This document shows positions 51,082 through 59,574 of a DNA stretch of 64,000 bases, piece after piece. The position numbers were made by a program, and so were the translations under genes. Origin of the DNA: Alangreenwoodia sp964438605 (lineage in GTDB: Bacteria; Bacillota; Clostridia; Peptostreptococcales; Anaerovoracaceae); NCBI GenBank assembly GCA_964438605.1, contig CAYTKT010000004.1, positions 20,725-84,724 on the forward strand, read 5' to 3'. The notes under the pieces were generated by a model, which worked only from the letters and a program-made list of their open reading frames with translations, was not told the DNA's origin and ran no database searches. Within the stretch, counting starts at the first letter, position 1. Each line of letters starts with the position of its first letter.

Positions 51082-51624
51082 TTGGCAGCTAGACTTAAGG
51101 AGTACTACAAAAATACGGTATTCGGTAGTTTGAAAGATAAATTTCAGTATAAAAACGTCATGGAAGTTCCGCAGCTCGAAAAAATCACCGTTAATATGGG
51201 ATTAGGCGGCATCAAAGACAATCAGAAGATGCTGGAAACGGCCGCGCAGGAGTTGAGCATCATCACAGGCCAGAAACCTGTGATGACAAGAGCTAAAAAG
51301 TCCATCGCAAACTTTAAGCTGAGAGAAGGCATGGTGATTGGCGCAAAGGTTACGCTCAGAGGTGAAAATATGTATATTTTTGCTGACAAGTTCTTCAATA
51401 TCGCCTTGCCGCGCGTAAGGGACTTCAAAGGTGTAAACAAAAATTCGTTCGACGGAAGAGGCAATTACACGATGGGCGTCAAGGAACAGCTCATTTTCCC
51501 TGAAATCGATTACGACAAGATCGACAAGATCAAGGGTATGGACATTACTTTCACAACGACGGCAAAAACAGATGAGGAAGCTCAGGCACTTCTCGAAATG
51601 TTAGGTATGCCGTTCGAAAAATAG
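51082..51624 (+). CDS. rplE: 50S ribosomal protein L5
   Basis: 180-residue L5 (NVMEVPQLEKITVNMGLGG, TGQKPVMTRAKKSIANFKLREGMVIGAKVTLRG, LPRVRDFKG). Binds 5S rRNA and the P-site tRNA. A TTG start at 51082 after AAAGGAGGT is used. Confidence 0.96.
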   Translation: MAARLKEYYKNTVFGSLKDKFQYKNVMEVPQLEKITVNMGLGGIKDNQKMLETAAQELSIITGQKPVMTRAKKSIANFKLREGMVIGAKVTLRGENMYIFADKFFNIALPRVRDFKGVNKNSFDGRGNYTMGVKEQLIFPEIDYDKIDKIKGMDITFTTTAKTDEEAQALLEMLGMPFEK

Positions 51625-51637
51625 TAGGAGGGGGAAC

Positions 51638-51823
51638 ATGGCTAAGACATCTCTCAAGGTAAAGCAGCAGAGAAAACCGAAGTATTCTACTCGTGCATAT
51701 ACAAGATGCAAGGTTTGCGGCAGACCGCATTCCGTTCTCAAGAAGTACGGTATTTGCCGTATCTGCTTCAGAGAAATGGCGTATAAGGGAGAGATCCCTG
51801 GTGTCAGAAAGGCAAGCTGGTAA
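51638..51823 (+). CDS. rpsZ: 30S ribosomal protein S14, zinc-binding type
   Basis: 61-residue S14 of the short C+ type, with Cys pairs in RCKVCGRP and GICRICFRE and the conserved GEIPGVRKASW end. This is the primary form in Firmicutes. Confidence 0.96.
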   Translation: MAKTSLKVKQQRKPKYSTRAYTRCKVCGRPHSVLKKYGICRICFREMAYKGEIPGVRKASW

Positions 51824-51855
51824 GCCGAGAACCGAGGAAAGGAGGTACTCACAAA

Positions 51856-52254
51856 ATGACTATGACTGATCCTATAGCAGATATGCTTACGAGAATCAGA
51901 AATGCCAATACAGTAGGTCACGCGACGGTAGACGTTCCTGCGTCCAATATGAAAAAGGCGATTGCAGGGATTCTGAAAGAAGAAGGCTACATTAGCGATT
52001 TTGAAATCATCGACGATAACAAGCAAGGCGTCATTAGAATAACGATGAAATACGGTGCTGATAAAGAACGTGTTATCAGCGGTCTTAAGAAGATTTCCAA
52101 GCCGGGTCTTAAGGTTTACGCGAAAAAGAACGAGGTGCCTAAGGTGCTGGGCGGTCTCGGAGTTGCGATTATTTCCACATCAAATGGTATTATCAGCGAC
52201 AAAAAGGCGAGGCAGTTAGGTGTTGGCGGCGAAGTAATCTGTTACGTTTGGTAG
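51856..52254 (+). CDS. rpsH: 30S ribosomal protein S8
   Basis: 132-residue S8 (MTDPIADMLTRIRNAN, GYISDFEIIDDNKQG, ISTSNGIISDKKARQLGVGGEVICYVW). In E. coli it represses the spc operon by binding mRNA near rplE. Confidence 0.97.
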   Translation: MTMTDPIADMLTRIRNANTVGHATVDVPASNMKKAIAGILKEEGYISDFEIIDDNKQGVIRITMKYGADKERVISGLKKISKPGLKVYAKKNEVPKVLGGLGVAIISTSNGIISDKKARQLGVGGEVICYVW

Positions 52255-52266
52255 GGAGGAAGCAAA

Positions 52267-52809
52267 ATGTCAAGAATAGGTAAGTTGCCTGTAGCAGTCC
52301 CAGCCGGCGTGGAGGTTAAACTCGAAAATAATGTGATCACTGTAAAGGGTCCGAAAGGCGAGTTGGCGCAGCCGGTAAATGGAAAATTAGTAAATATTGC
52401 TGTAAAAGACGGCAATGTTATCGTGACGAGAGACGGTGATGAAAAAGAAAAAAGAGCGGCCCATGGCCTTTACAGAGCACTCATCCATAATATGGTAGTT
52501 GGTGTAAGCGAAGGCTATGAAAAGAAGCTGGAACTTGTAGGCGTCGGTTACAGAGCGGAGAAAAAGGGCGATACGCTCATGCTGCATCTCGGTTATTCAC
52601 ATCCGATTGAAATGAAGGATCCGGAAGGGATCACGACGGAGGTTCCGTCTCAGACTGATATTACTGTAAAGGGCATTGATAAAGCGAAAGTAGGTAACTA
52701 TGCGGCTATTATCAGAGCTCATAGAAAGCCTGAACCTTATAAGGGCAAGGGGATCCGCTACGCGGGTGAAGTGATCATCAGAAAAGAAGGTAAATCGGGC
52801 GGTAAATAA
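52267..52809 (+). CDS. rplF: 50S ribosomal protein L6
   Basis: 180-residue L6 (MSRIGKLPVAVPAGVEV, VTVKGPKGELAQPV type motif, VGVGYRAEKKG, RAHRKPEPYKGKGIRYAGEVI). Near the factor-binding centre of 50S. Confidence 0.97.
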   Translation: MSRIGKLPVAVPAGVEVKLENNVITVKGPKGELAQPVNGKLVNIAVKDGNVIVTRDGDEKEKRAAHGLYRALIHNMVVGVSEGYEKKLELVGVGYRAEKKGDTLMLHLGYSHPIEMKDPEGITTEVPSQTDITVKGIDKAKVGNYAAIIRAHRKPEPYKGKGIRYAGEVIIRKEGKSGGK

Positions 52810-52829
52810 AGCGAAAGGAGTGAATAATT

Positions 52830-53195
52830 ATGGCAAAGGCCACTAAGAATGAAAAACGTCTGGCAAGACATGCCAGAGTAAGAAGGCATATTTCCGGAAC
52901 TCCTGACAGGCCAAGACTTTGCGTATTCAAGAGCGCGAAGAACATCTACGCACAGGTGATCGATGATACGACAGGGTCGACTCTCGCAGCGGCTTCTACA
53001 CTTGATAAAGATATTAAGTCTGAAACTGCTTACGGTGGAAATAAGGCGGCAGCGAAGTTGGTAGGCGAAAGCATTGGCAAGAAAGCGCTGGATAAAGGGA
53101 TTGATACCGTTGCTTTCGACAGAGGCGGGTTCTTATTCCATGGCAGAATTAAGGAACTGGCTGACGGTGCCCGCGAGGCAGGATTGAAATTCTAA
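52830..53195 (+). CDS. rplR: 50S ribosomal protein L18
   Basis: 121-residue L18 (RLARHARVRRHISGTPDRPRLCVFKSAKNIYAQVI, DTVAFDRGGFLFHGRIKELADGAREAGLKF). Binds 5S rRNA and is the cofactor of RNase M5, whose gene lies at 24267. Confidence 0.97.
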   Translation: MAKATKNEKRLARHARVRRHISGTPDRPRLCVFKSAKNIYAQVIDDTTGSTLAAASTLDKDIKSETAYGGNKAAAKLVGESIGKKALDKGIDTVAFDRGGFLFHGRIKELADGAREAGLKF

Positions 53196-53210
53196 CAGGA
53201 GGAGGATAAT

Positions 53211-53714
53211 ATGCCACAGAATGCAATTGACGCGAAGACTGAGTTAAGAGAAACTATCGTCAACATCAGACGTGTCGCGAAAACGGTGAAGGGTGGCCGT
53301 AACATGAGATTCAGCGTAACTGTTGTCGTCGGTGACGGTGCCGGTCACGTAGGCGTCGGACTCGGCAAAGCGGCTGAAATCCCTGAAGCTGTCAGAAAAG
53401 GTACAGAGGACGCAAAGAAAAAAATGATTGAAGTTCCAATGGTAGGAACGACAATTCCGCATAGAAATACGGGCGTTTTCGGCGCAGGCAAAGTTCTGCT
53501 GATGCCGGCTGCTCCGGGAACAGGCGTGATCGCTGGCGGCTCGGTACGTATGGTACTCGAACATGCAGGTATCAGAGATGTCAGAGCAAAGTCCATCGGC
53601 TCGAATAATGCGGTAAACATGGCAATGGCTACGATGGAAAGTCTTTCTTCTCTCAAGACGATTGAACAGGTCGCGAGGTTAAGAGGCAAGACGAAGGAAG
53701 AAATTCTTGGTTAG
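53211..53714 (+). CDS. rpsE: 30S ribosomal protein S5
   Basis: 167-residue S5 (NIRRVAKTVKGGRNMRFSVTVVVGDG, GHVGVGLGKAAEIPEAVRKG, GVIAGGSVRMVLEHAGIRDVRAKSIGSNN). Acts in decoding accuracy at the mRNA entry. Confidence 0.97.
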   Translation: MPQNAIDAKTELRETIVNIRRVAKTVKGGRNMRFSVTVVVGDGAGHVGVGLGKAAEIPEAVRKGTEDAKKKMIEVPMVGTTIPHRNTGVFGAGKVLLMPAAPGTGVIAGGSVRMVLEHAGIRDVRAKSIGSNNAVNMAMATMESLSSLKTIEQVARLRGKTKEEILG

Positions 53715-53726
53715 GAGGGGAGAGTA

Positions 53727-53909
53727 ATGGCTGGAAAACTTAAAATTACGTTAGTTAGAAGCACGATTGGTACTTCTCCTAAACAGAAAAGAGTAGTGGA
53801 AGCCCTCGGGTTAAGGAAAACAAATAAGAGCGTTGAGCTTCCGGATACTCCTCAGGTGCGCGGCGCAGTTGAGAAGGTTACGCATCTTTTAAAAGTGGAA
53901 GAACTTTAA
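53727..53909 (+). CDS. rpmD: 50S ribosomal protein L30
   Basis: 60-residue L30 (LKITLVRSTIGTSPKQKRVVEALGLRKTNKSVELPDTP). Usual length; lies between rpsE and rplO as normal. Confidence 0.96.
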   Translation: MAGKLKITLVRSTIGTSPKQKRVVEALGLRKTNKSVELPDTPQVRGAVEKVTHLLKVEEL

Positions 53910-53930
53910 CAGAGATTGGAGGTGTCAACG

Positions 53931-54374
53931 ATGAAACTGCACGAACTCAGCAAACCAATCGGTTCTACTAAGAATACGAAGAGAAGAGGCAGAGGCACGG
54001 CTACCGGCCAGGGGAAAACAGGCGGCAGAGGAATGAACGGCCAGAAGTCCAGGAGCGGAGGAAAAGTGAGACTGGGCTTTGAGGGCGGTCAGATGCCTTT
54101 ATATAGACGAATCCCTAAGAGAGGGTTCAAAAATGTTTTCCGTAAGGAGTGGTCCATTATGAACGTGAGCGATCTTAATTGCTTCGAGGACGGTACAGAA
54201 ATTACGCCGGAACTGCTTATCAATGAAGGAAAAGTAAAGCAGGTCAAGGCAGGCGTTAAGATTTTAGGAAAGGGTGCTCTTGAGAAAAAACTGACTGTCA
54301 AGGCCAACCAATTCAGTAAAGCTGCCATTGAGAAAATCGAAGCTGCCGGCGGAAAGGCAGAGGTGATCGGATGA
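53931..54374 (+). CDS. rplO: 50S ribosomal protein L15
   Basis: 147-residue L15 (MKLHELSKPIGSTKNTKRRGRGTATGQGKTGGRG, EGGQMPLYRRIPKRGF). The ATG at 53931, eight bases after GGAGGT, is used instead of an in-frame TTG at 53916. The stop overlaps the secY ATG by ATGA. Confidence 0.96.
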   Translation: MKLHELSKPIGSTKNTKRRGRGTATGQGKTGGRGMNGQKSRSGGKVRLGFEGGQMPLYRRIPKRGFKNVFRKEWSIMNVSDLNCFEDGTEITPELLINEGKVKQVKAGVKILGKGALEKKLTVKANQFSKAAIEKIEAAGGKAEVIG

Positions 54375-55654
54375 ATGCTCTCAAGTCGCTTGGACAGGCG
54401 TTTAAAGTGCCCGAAATAAGAAAGAAGTTACTTTTTACAATTCTGATGCTGATTATTTTCAGATTAGGCAGCTGCATTCCGGTACCGAATGTAGACAGAT
54501 CTGTTCTGAGTGAATATTTTGGCAGTGCATCGGGATTATTCGGACTTTTCGACATGTTTTCCGGCGGATCGTTCAGCAACCTGACGATTTTTGCATTGAG
54601 CATTACACCATATATCACCGCATCTATTATCCTTCAGCTGCTGACTGTCGTCATTCCGCGTTTGGAATCACTCATGAAGGAAGGAACCGAGGGAAGAAAA
54701 AAAATTGCGCAATACACGAGATACCTTACTGTAGTACTGGCACTTGTTCAGGCTTTAGGCATGACGATTGGTCTGTTCAGAAATGCGGTTATCGATAAAT
54801 CAGTATTCTCTATTGTGGTCATGGTTACCACATTGACGGCCGGAACCGCGTTCCTGATGTGGTTGGGTGAACAGATTAATGAACACGGTATCGGAAACGG
54901 AATTTCCCTGATCATCATGGCAGGCATCGTTTCGCGAATGCCGAGCGCGATTTATCAAACATTTGTAAAACTAAAGGATGGCACGGTCAGTGTGATCAGT
55001 GTCATCATTTTCGTGATTTTCGCCATCGTGGTTGTAGTTGGCGTTATTATTGTACAGCAGGGTACGAGAAAGATTCCTGTACAGTATGCGAAGCGAGTTG
55101 TCGGCAGAAAAATGTACGGCGGTCAGAATACGCATATTCCGCTTAAAGTTAACCAGGCAGGTGTCATTCCGGTCATCTTTTCTCTGTCGATCCTCCAGTT
55201 CCCGCTGACGATCACATATTTTATGGATCCGTCATCAAGCTTTACTTCATTTGTGACGAAGTATCTGTCGCCGAGCGGGAATCCGGGCATATGGATTTAT
55301 TGTGTATTAAATATTATACTGATCATATTTTTCACTTACTTCTATACGGCTATCACATTTAATCCGTCGGATGTAGCTGATAATATGAAAGCGAACGGTG
55401 GATTTATTCCTGGCATCCGGCCAGGCAGATCTACGGTAGAATATCTGAGCAAGGTAATGACGAGAATCACGTTCGCGGGAGCGATATTCCTGGCAGTTAT
55501 CGCAACACTTCCGACGATTTTGGGTAATTTTACAAATCTCGGAATCGGATTCGGCGGGACTTCACTGCTCATCGCAGTCGGTGTAGCGCTTGACACGATG
55601 AAACAGTTGGAATCGCAGCTTATTATGAGAAATTATTCGGGATTCCTGAAATAG
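54371..55654 (+). CDS. secY: Preprotein translocase subunit SecY
   Basis: 427-residue, ten-helix channel of the Sec translocon. It has the plug and TM2 region (GGSFSNLTIFALSITPYITASIILQLL), GTAFLMWLGEQINEHGIGNGISLII, and the cytosolic loop PGIRPGRSTVEYL. Needed for export of the SLH proteins in this window. Translation coupled to rplO. Confidence 0.97.
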   Translation: MNALKSLGQAFKVPEIRKKLLFTILMLIIFRLGSCIPVPNVDRSVLSEYFGSASGLFGLFDMFSGGSFSNLTIFALSITPYITASIILQLLTVVIPRLESLMKEGTEGRKKIAQYTRYLTVVLALVQALGMTIGLFRNAVIDKSVFSIVVMVTTLTAGTAFLMWLGEQINEHGIGNGISLIIMAGIVSRMPSAIYQTFVKLKDGTVSVISVIIFVIFAIVVVVGVIIVQQGTRKIPVQYAKRVVGRKMYGGQNTHIPLKVNQAGVIPVIFSLSILQFPLTITYFMDPSSSFTSFVTKYLSPSGNPGIWIYCVLNIILIIFFTYFYTAITFNPSDVADNMKANGGFIPGIRPGRSTVEYLSKVMTRITFAGAIFLAVIATLPTILGNFTNLGIGFGGTSLLIAVGVALDTMKQLESQLIMRNYSGFLK

Positions 55655-55666
55655 GAGGAAAAAATC

Positions 55667-56314
55667 ATGTTAAACATTGTTTTATTAGGGCCTCCGGGAG
55701 CCGGAAAGGGCACGCAGGCGGAACGAATCGTTGAAAAATACCGTATCCCGCAGATTTCTACGGGGGACATCTTTAGAGCGAACATTAAAGGCGGCACTGA
55801 ACTCGGACAGAAGGCAAAGTCTTATATGGATAAGGGTGAGCTCGTTCCTGACGGATTGGTGGTCGATCTTGTAAAAGACAGATTGAGCCAGGATGACTGT
55901 GCCGACGGTTTTATGCTCGACGGTTTTCCGAGAACCGTGTTTCAGGCAGAAGAACTCGATAAACTTATGAAGGTGAAGGGCCTTTCGATTACGAAGGTCA
56001 TAAATATTGAAGTCGAATCGGGTAAACTGATCGATCGTATTGCCGGCAGAAGAGTCTGCAAGGCGTGCGGTGCGACATTTAATGTGAACACGAAGCCGAC
56101 TGCAAAGGAAGGCATCTGCGATGTATGCGGCGGTGAAGTATATCAGAGAGCCGACGATAACAGAGAAACTGTTGAAAACAGAATCAGAGTGTATAATGAT
56201 CAGACGGCGCCGCTGATAGCTTACTATGAAAAGGCTGGCAATATCGTCACGATTAACGGCGATCAGTCTATGGACAGTGTATTTTCAGATATCACAAAAG
56301 TGCTGGGGGAATAA
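55667..56314 (+). CDS. adk: Adenylate kinase
   Basis: 215-residue enzyme interconverting ATP + AMP and 2 ADP. P-loop GPPGAGKGTQAE at 7-18, DGFPRT, and a zinc-binding LID with four cysteines (CKACGATFNV, CDVCGGEVYQR). It lies after secY as in most Firmicutes. Confidence 0.97.
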   Translation: MLNIVLLGPPGAGKGTQAERIVEKYRIPQISTGDIFRANIKGGTELGQKAKSYMDKGELVPDGLVVDLVKDRLSQDDCADGFMLDGFPRTVFQAEELDKLMKVKGLSITKVINIEVESGKLIDRIAGRRVCKACGATFNVNTKPTAKEGICDVCGGEVYQRADDNRETVENRIRVYNDQTAPLIAYYEKAGNIVTINGDQSMDSVFSDITKVLGE

Positions 56315-56315
56315 A

Positions 56316-57065
56316 ATGATCATCATAAAATCCGACGCGGAAATTGAAATGATGAAAGTACCTGCGAAGCTTACAGCAGAAATTCTCCGGGATTTGAAGG
56401 ATTTTATAAAGCCGGGAATCTCGACGTATGACATTGACCAGTTTGTCGAATCCCGTATCCTTGAAGGCGGTATGATACCGGCCTTCAAGGGATACGGCGG
56501 ATTTCCGGGCAGCGCCTGTGTTTCAGTAAATGAGGTGGTTGTCCACGGGATACCGTCCAAGTCGAAAAAACTCCAGGAAGGCGATATTGTAAGCGTAGAT
56601 GCGGGTGCGATTTATGAGGGCTGGTACAGCGACATGGCCCGCACGTTTGCGGTAGGATCGATTTCGCCGGAAGCGGAAAAACTCGTCCGCGTAACAGAAG
56701 AAAGTTTCTTTGAAGGTTTGAAATACTGCGTTGCAGGCAATTACTTATCCGACGTGTCCCATGCAATACAGATGCACTGCGAGTCGAACGGCTTTGGGGT
56801 GATACGCGACTATGTAGGTCATGGCCTCGGAAGGGAAATGCATGAGCAACCGGCCGTTCCAAATTACGGAAGATCCGGCAGAGGGCCGAAACTGAAGAAG
56901 GGCATGGTGATCGCCATTGAACCGATGGTCAGTGCAGGAACTTATGAAGTTGACGTGCTTGATGATGAGTGGACTGCTGTTACACGCGATGGAAGTCTGG
57001 CTGCACATTACGAGAATACCGTGGTTATCACTGACGGGGAACCGCTCGTGATCACTCTTTTGTAG
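56316..57065 (+). CDS. map: Methionine aminopeptidase, type I
   Basis: 249 residues. Metal ligands in VSVDAGAIYEGWYSDMARTF, GHGLGREMHE, IEPM and YENTVVIT; substrate-cleft His in VHGIPS. Removes the initiator Met from nascent chains. The ATG at 56316 follows the adk stop by one base with GGGGGA upstream. Confidence 0.96.
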   Translation: MIIIKSDAEIEMMKVPAKLTAEILRDLKDFIKPGISTYDIDQFVESRILEGGMIPAFKGYGGFPGSACVSVNEVVVHGIPSKSKKLQEGDIVSVDAGAIYEGWYSDMARTFAVGSISPEAEKLVRVTEESFFEGLKYCVAGNYLSDVSHAIQMHCESNGFGVIRDYVGHGLGREMHEQPAVPNYGRSGRGPKLKKGMVIAIEPMVSAGTYEVDVLDDEWTAVTRDGSLAAHYENTVVITDGEPLVITLL

Positions 57066-57076
57066 AGGTGAGAATT

Positions 57077-57400
57077 ATGGCGGCTACGCGAAATGATTTA
57101 GTCCTCGGCCAGATTGTCAAGTCGAAGGCCGGGCACGATAAAGGCTGTGTGTTTTTCGTCGTTCAAGTGCTGGACGATGAGTACGTTCTGATCGCCGATG
57201 GAGACAGGAGAAAGTATGACAGTCCCAAGAAAAAAAAGGTAAAACATCTGCAACCATATAACCGGGTCAATCAGGTGATCTATGAAAAGCTCGTTTCAGG
57301 AGCTAAGATCGAAAATATTGATCTGCAACGAGAATTGGAAAAGTCAGGTGCGATTCAACTGGCGGCTACTGATCAGGAAGGAAATGAAAATTATGGCTAA
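57077..57400 (+). CDS. KOW-domain RNA-binding protein (L14e-like)
   Basis: 107 residues. An N-terminal KOW motif (LVLGQIVKSKAGHDKGCVFFVV) and the DGDRRKYDSPKKKKVKHLQPYN segment match the small KOW proteins found between map and infA in Clostridia. The role is not established; a ribosome-associated factor is likely. ATG 57077 with AGAGGTG upstream is preferred over GTG 57068. Its last eight bases overlap infA. Confidence 0.85.
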   Translation: MAATRNDLVLGQIVKSKAGHDKGCVFFVVQVLDDEYVLIADGDRRKYDSPKKKKVKHLQPYNRVNQVIYEKLVSGAKIENIDLQRELEKSGAIQLAATDQEGNENYG

Positions 57401-57611
57401 AAAAGATGTGATTGAAGTATTTGGAACTGTGTTGGAAGCTCAGCCAAACGCAATGTTTAAAGTGAAACTGGATAATGATTTTGAAGTGCTTGCTCATATT
57501 TCAGGAAAGATCCGGATGAACTTCATAAGAATCCTTCCCGGAGACAGAGTAAAGGTGGAATTGTCCCCATATGATCTGACAAGAGGCAGAATCACGTGGC
57601 GTGATAAATAG
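57393..57611 (+). CDS. infA: Translation initiation factor IF-1
   Basis: 72-residue OB-fold factor (MAKKDVIEVFGTVLEAQPNAMFKVKLD, HISGKIRMNFIRILPGDRVKVELSPYDLTRGRITWRDK). Occupies the 30S A site during initiation. Starts inside the KOW gene, with AGGAAGG as ribosome site. Confidence 0.97.
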   Translation: MAKKDVIEVFGTVLEAQPNAMFKVKLDNDFEVLAHISGKIRMNFIRILPGDRVKVELSPYDLTRGRITWRDK

Positions 57612-57635
57612 TCGGCAGGCAAAGGAGGCAGACAA

Positions 57636-57749
57636 ATGAAGGTAAGATCTTCGGTAAAACCGATTTGCGAAAAATGCAAAGTCATTAAGAGACATGGTAA
57701 GGTAATGGTTATCTGCAAGAACCCTAAGCATAAGCAGACCCAGGGTTAA
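57636..57749 (+). CDS. rpmJ: 50S ribosomal protein L36
   Basis: 37-residue zinc-ribbon L36: MKVRSSVKPICEKCKVIKR then VMVICKNPKHKQTQG, with Cys11, Cys14, Cys27 and His32 as ligands. AAAGGAGG precedes the ATG by seven bases. Confidence 0.96.
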   Translation: MKVRSSVKPICEKCKVIKRHGKVMVICKNPKHKQTQG

Positions 57750-57803
57750 TTTAGAAAAAGACTTAAAATTTTCAAATTTTAGGATGATATATCACAGAAT
57801 TTA

Positions 57804-57812
57804 TGATATAAT
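57804..57812 (+). promoter_or_regulatory. Internal promoter before rpsM (extended -10)
   Basis: TGATATAAT is a perfect extended -10; the -35 is weak. It suggests the alpha part of the cluster (rpsM onward) can be transcribed on its own, with a leader of about 145 nt. Confidence 0.55.
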
Positions 57813-57834
57813 CTATTTTTAAATTGCATAAAAT

Positions 57835-57950
57835 GCGCTGACGCTTGGTAGGCGTTGCACGCTCCGAATCGGTGGCGTTTACGTTTTGAGCAAGTGATAG
57901 ATAGCGCCACGTCCGACGATGGACAATAGGATTAGTTTAAAAGCAGAAAG
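57835..57950 (+). promoter_or_regulatory. Structured leader of rpsM
   Basis: GC-rich stretch in the 215-nt rpmJ-rpsM gap. GGTGGCG near 57871-57877 can pair with CGCCAC near 57905-57910, enclosing further pairing, and CGTCC pairs with GGAC nearby. Alpha-operon leaders elsewhere bind S4 through a pseudoknot; a similar role here is inference. Confidence 0.35.
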
Positions 57951-57964
57951 AGAGGTGTACGCGA

Positions 57965-58333
57965 ATGGCTCGTATAGCCGGTGTCGATTTACCAAACGAC
58001 AAGAGAGTTGAAATTGGGCTCACTTATATTTATGGCATAGGAAGACCAACAGCGAATGATATCTTATCTAAAGCGGAAGTTAACCCTGATACGAGGGTAA
58101 AAGATTTAACAGAAGAAGAAATAGGTAGGATCAGAAAGATTATCGAAAACGACTATCATGTTGAGGGTGATCTCAGGAGAGAAGTCAGTCTCAACATTAA
58201 ACGACTGATGGAAATCGGATGCTATAGAGGCATTAGACATAGAAAAGGTCTTCCGGTCAGAGGACAGAAGACGAAAACAAACGCACGAACAAGAAAAGGT
58301 CCTAAGAAAACCGTGGGCAGAAAGAAAAAGTAA
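57965..58333 (+). CDS. rpsM: 30S ribosomal protein S13
   Basis: 122-residue S13 (MARIAGVDLPNDKRVEIGLTYIYGIGR, RGIRHRKGLPVRGQKTKTNARTRKGPKKTV). Contacts the P-site tRNA with its C-terminus. First gene of the alpha part. Confidence 0.97.
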   Translation: MARIAGVDLPNDKRVEIGLTYIYGIGRPTANDILSKAEVNPDTRVKDLTEEEIGRIRKIIENDYHVEGDLRREVSLNIKRLMEIGCYRGIRHRKGLPVRGQKTKTNARTRKGPKKTVGRKKK

Positions 58334-58348
58334 AGGAGGTAGATAAAA

Positions 58349-58750
58349 ATGGCTAAACCCGTAAAAAAATCAACAGTCAGAAAAAAGAAAAAAGAACGTA
58401 AAAATATTGAACGCGGTCAGGCTCATATCCAGGCTACCTTCAACAATACTATCGTTACCCTTACTGACATGAATGGAAATGCTCTCGCATGGTCGAGCGC
58501 AGGTTCTTTGGGGTTCAAAGGATCCAGAAAATCAACTCCTTTCGCTGCGCAGAGCGCTGCGGAAGCAGCTGCTAAGGGCGCTATGGAACACGGCCTCAAG
58601 ACGGTCGAAGTATACGTAAAAGGTCCTGGTTCCGGCAGAGAGGCCGCAATTAGAGCACTTCAGACGGCGGGTCTTGAGATTACGATGATCAAGGATATCA
58701 CTCCGATTCCTCACAACGGCTGCAGACCGCCGAAGAGAAGAAGAGTGTAA
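58349..58750 (+). CDS. rpsK: 30S ribosomal protein S11
   Basis: 133-residue S11 (GQAHIQATFNNTIVTLTDMNGNALAWSSAG, GFKGSRKSTPFAAQSAAE, TPIPHNGCRPPKRRRV). 30S platform protein. Confidence 0.97.
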   Translation: MAKPVKKSTVRKKKKERKNIERGQAHIQATFNNTIVTLTDMNGNALAWSSAGSLGFKGSRKSTPFAAQSAAEAAAKGAMEHGLKTVEVYVKGPGSGREAAIRALQTAGLEITMIKDITPIPHNGCRPPKRRRV

Positions 58751-58787
58751 TTTCAGCAGCATTTTAACAGGAAAGGAGTAAAAAACA

Positions 58788-59375
58788 ATGGCAAAGAATA
58801 CTCAGCCGGTTCTCAAAAGAGCGAGAACTCTTGGTATTGAGCCGGGATTTATGGGCGTAGATAAGAAGTCCAGAAGAAATCCGAATCAGAGCAGGAGGAA
58901 AAAAAGCGAATACGCGATTCAGCTTAACGAAAAGCAGAAGGTCAAGTTTGTATATGGCCTTTTGGAAAAGCAGTTCAGAAATACATTTGACAAAGCAGCT
59001 AAAAGACCGGGCGGTACCGGTGAAAATCTTCTCATTATGTTAGAGAGAAGATTTGATAATGTCGTATACAGGATGGGTTTCGCGGCAACAAGGAGAGAAG
59101 CAAGACAGCTGGTTTCTCACGGCCATTTTTATGTGAACGGCAAAAAAGCAAATATCCCTTCCATGGAGCTTAATGAAGGAGATGTCATTTCGGTTAAAGA
59201 TAAGAGCAAGGATTCTCCCAAGTTTAAGCAGCTCAGGGATATGATTATCACAACTCCGAAATGGGTCACGATTGATACGGATAAGCTCGAAGGCAAAATT
59301 GTAGCGTTGCCTACGAGGGAAGATATCGATGTTCCTGTCGCGGAACATCTTATCGTAGAACTGTATTCCAAGTAG
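58788..59375 (+). CDS. rpsD: 30S ribosomal protein S4
   Basis: 195-residue S4 of the zinc-free form: the N-terminal segment has no cysteines. The S4 RNA-binding domain is clear (LERRFDNVVYRMGFAATRREARQLVSHGHFYVNGKKANIPS). Primary 16S binder and possible autoregulator. A 199-nt gap without gene separates it from rpoA. Confidence 0.96.
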   Translation: MAKNTQPVLKRARTLGIEPGFMGVDKKSRRNPNQSRRKKSEYAIQLNEKQKVKFVYGLLEKQFRNTFDKAAKRPGGTGENLLIMLERRFDNVVYRMGFAATRREARQLVSHGHFYVNGKKANIPSMELNEGDVISVKDKSKDSPKFKQLRDMIITTPKWVTIDTDKLEGKIVALPTREDIDVPVAEHLIVELYSK

Positions 59376-59574
59376 TATGTCGCTGGCTGGGCTCGTCAGA
59401 TATATGTCATGTTTCAGGGAAGATCGTCTGTGAAATTTTATATTTTTCCTGTAACGGAATGGTCGTGATCTGAAGGCGGGATTCCTGAAAAGTGAGATTT
59501 CGGTATTTTCTAAAGGCCTTGCGTACCGTATTTTGAAAACAGGGGTATAGGCGGGCCGAAAAGGAGGTCTTCGA

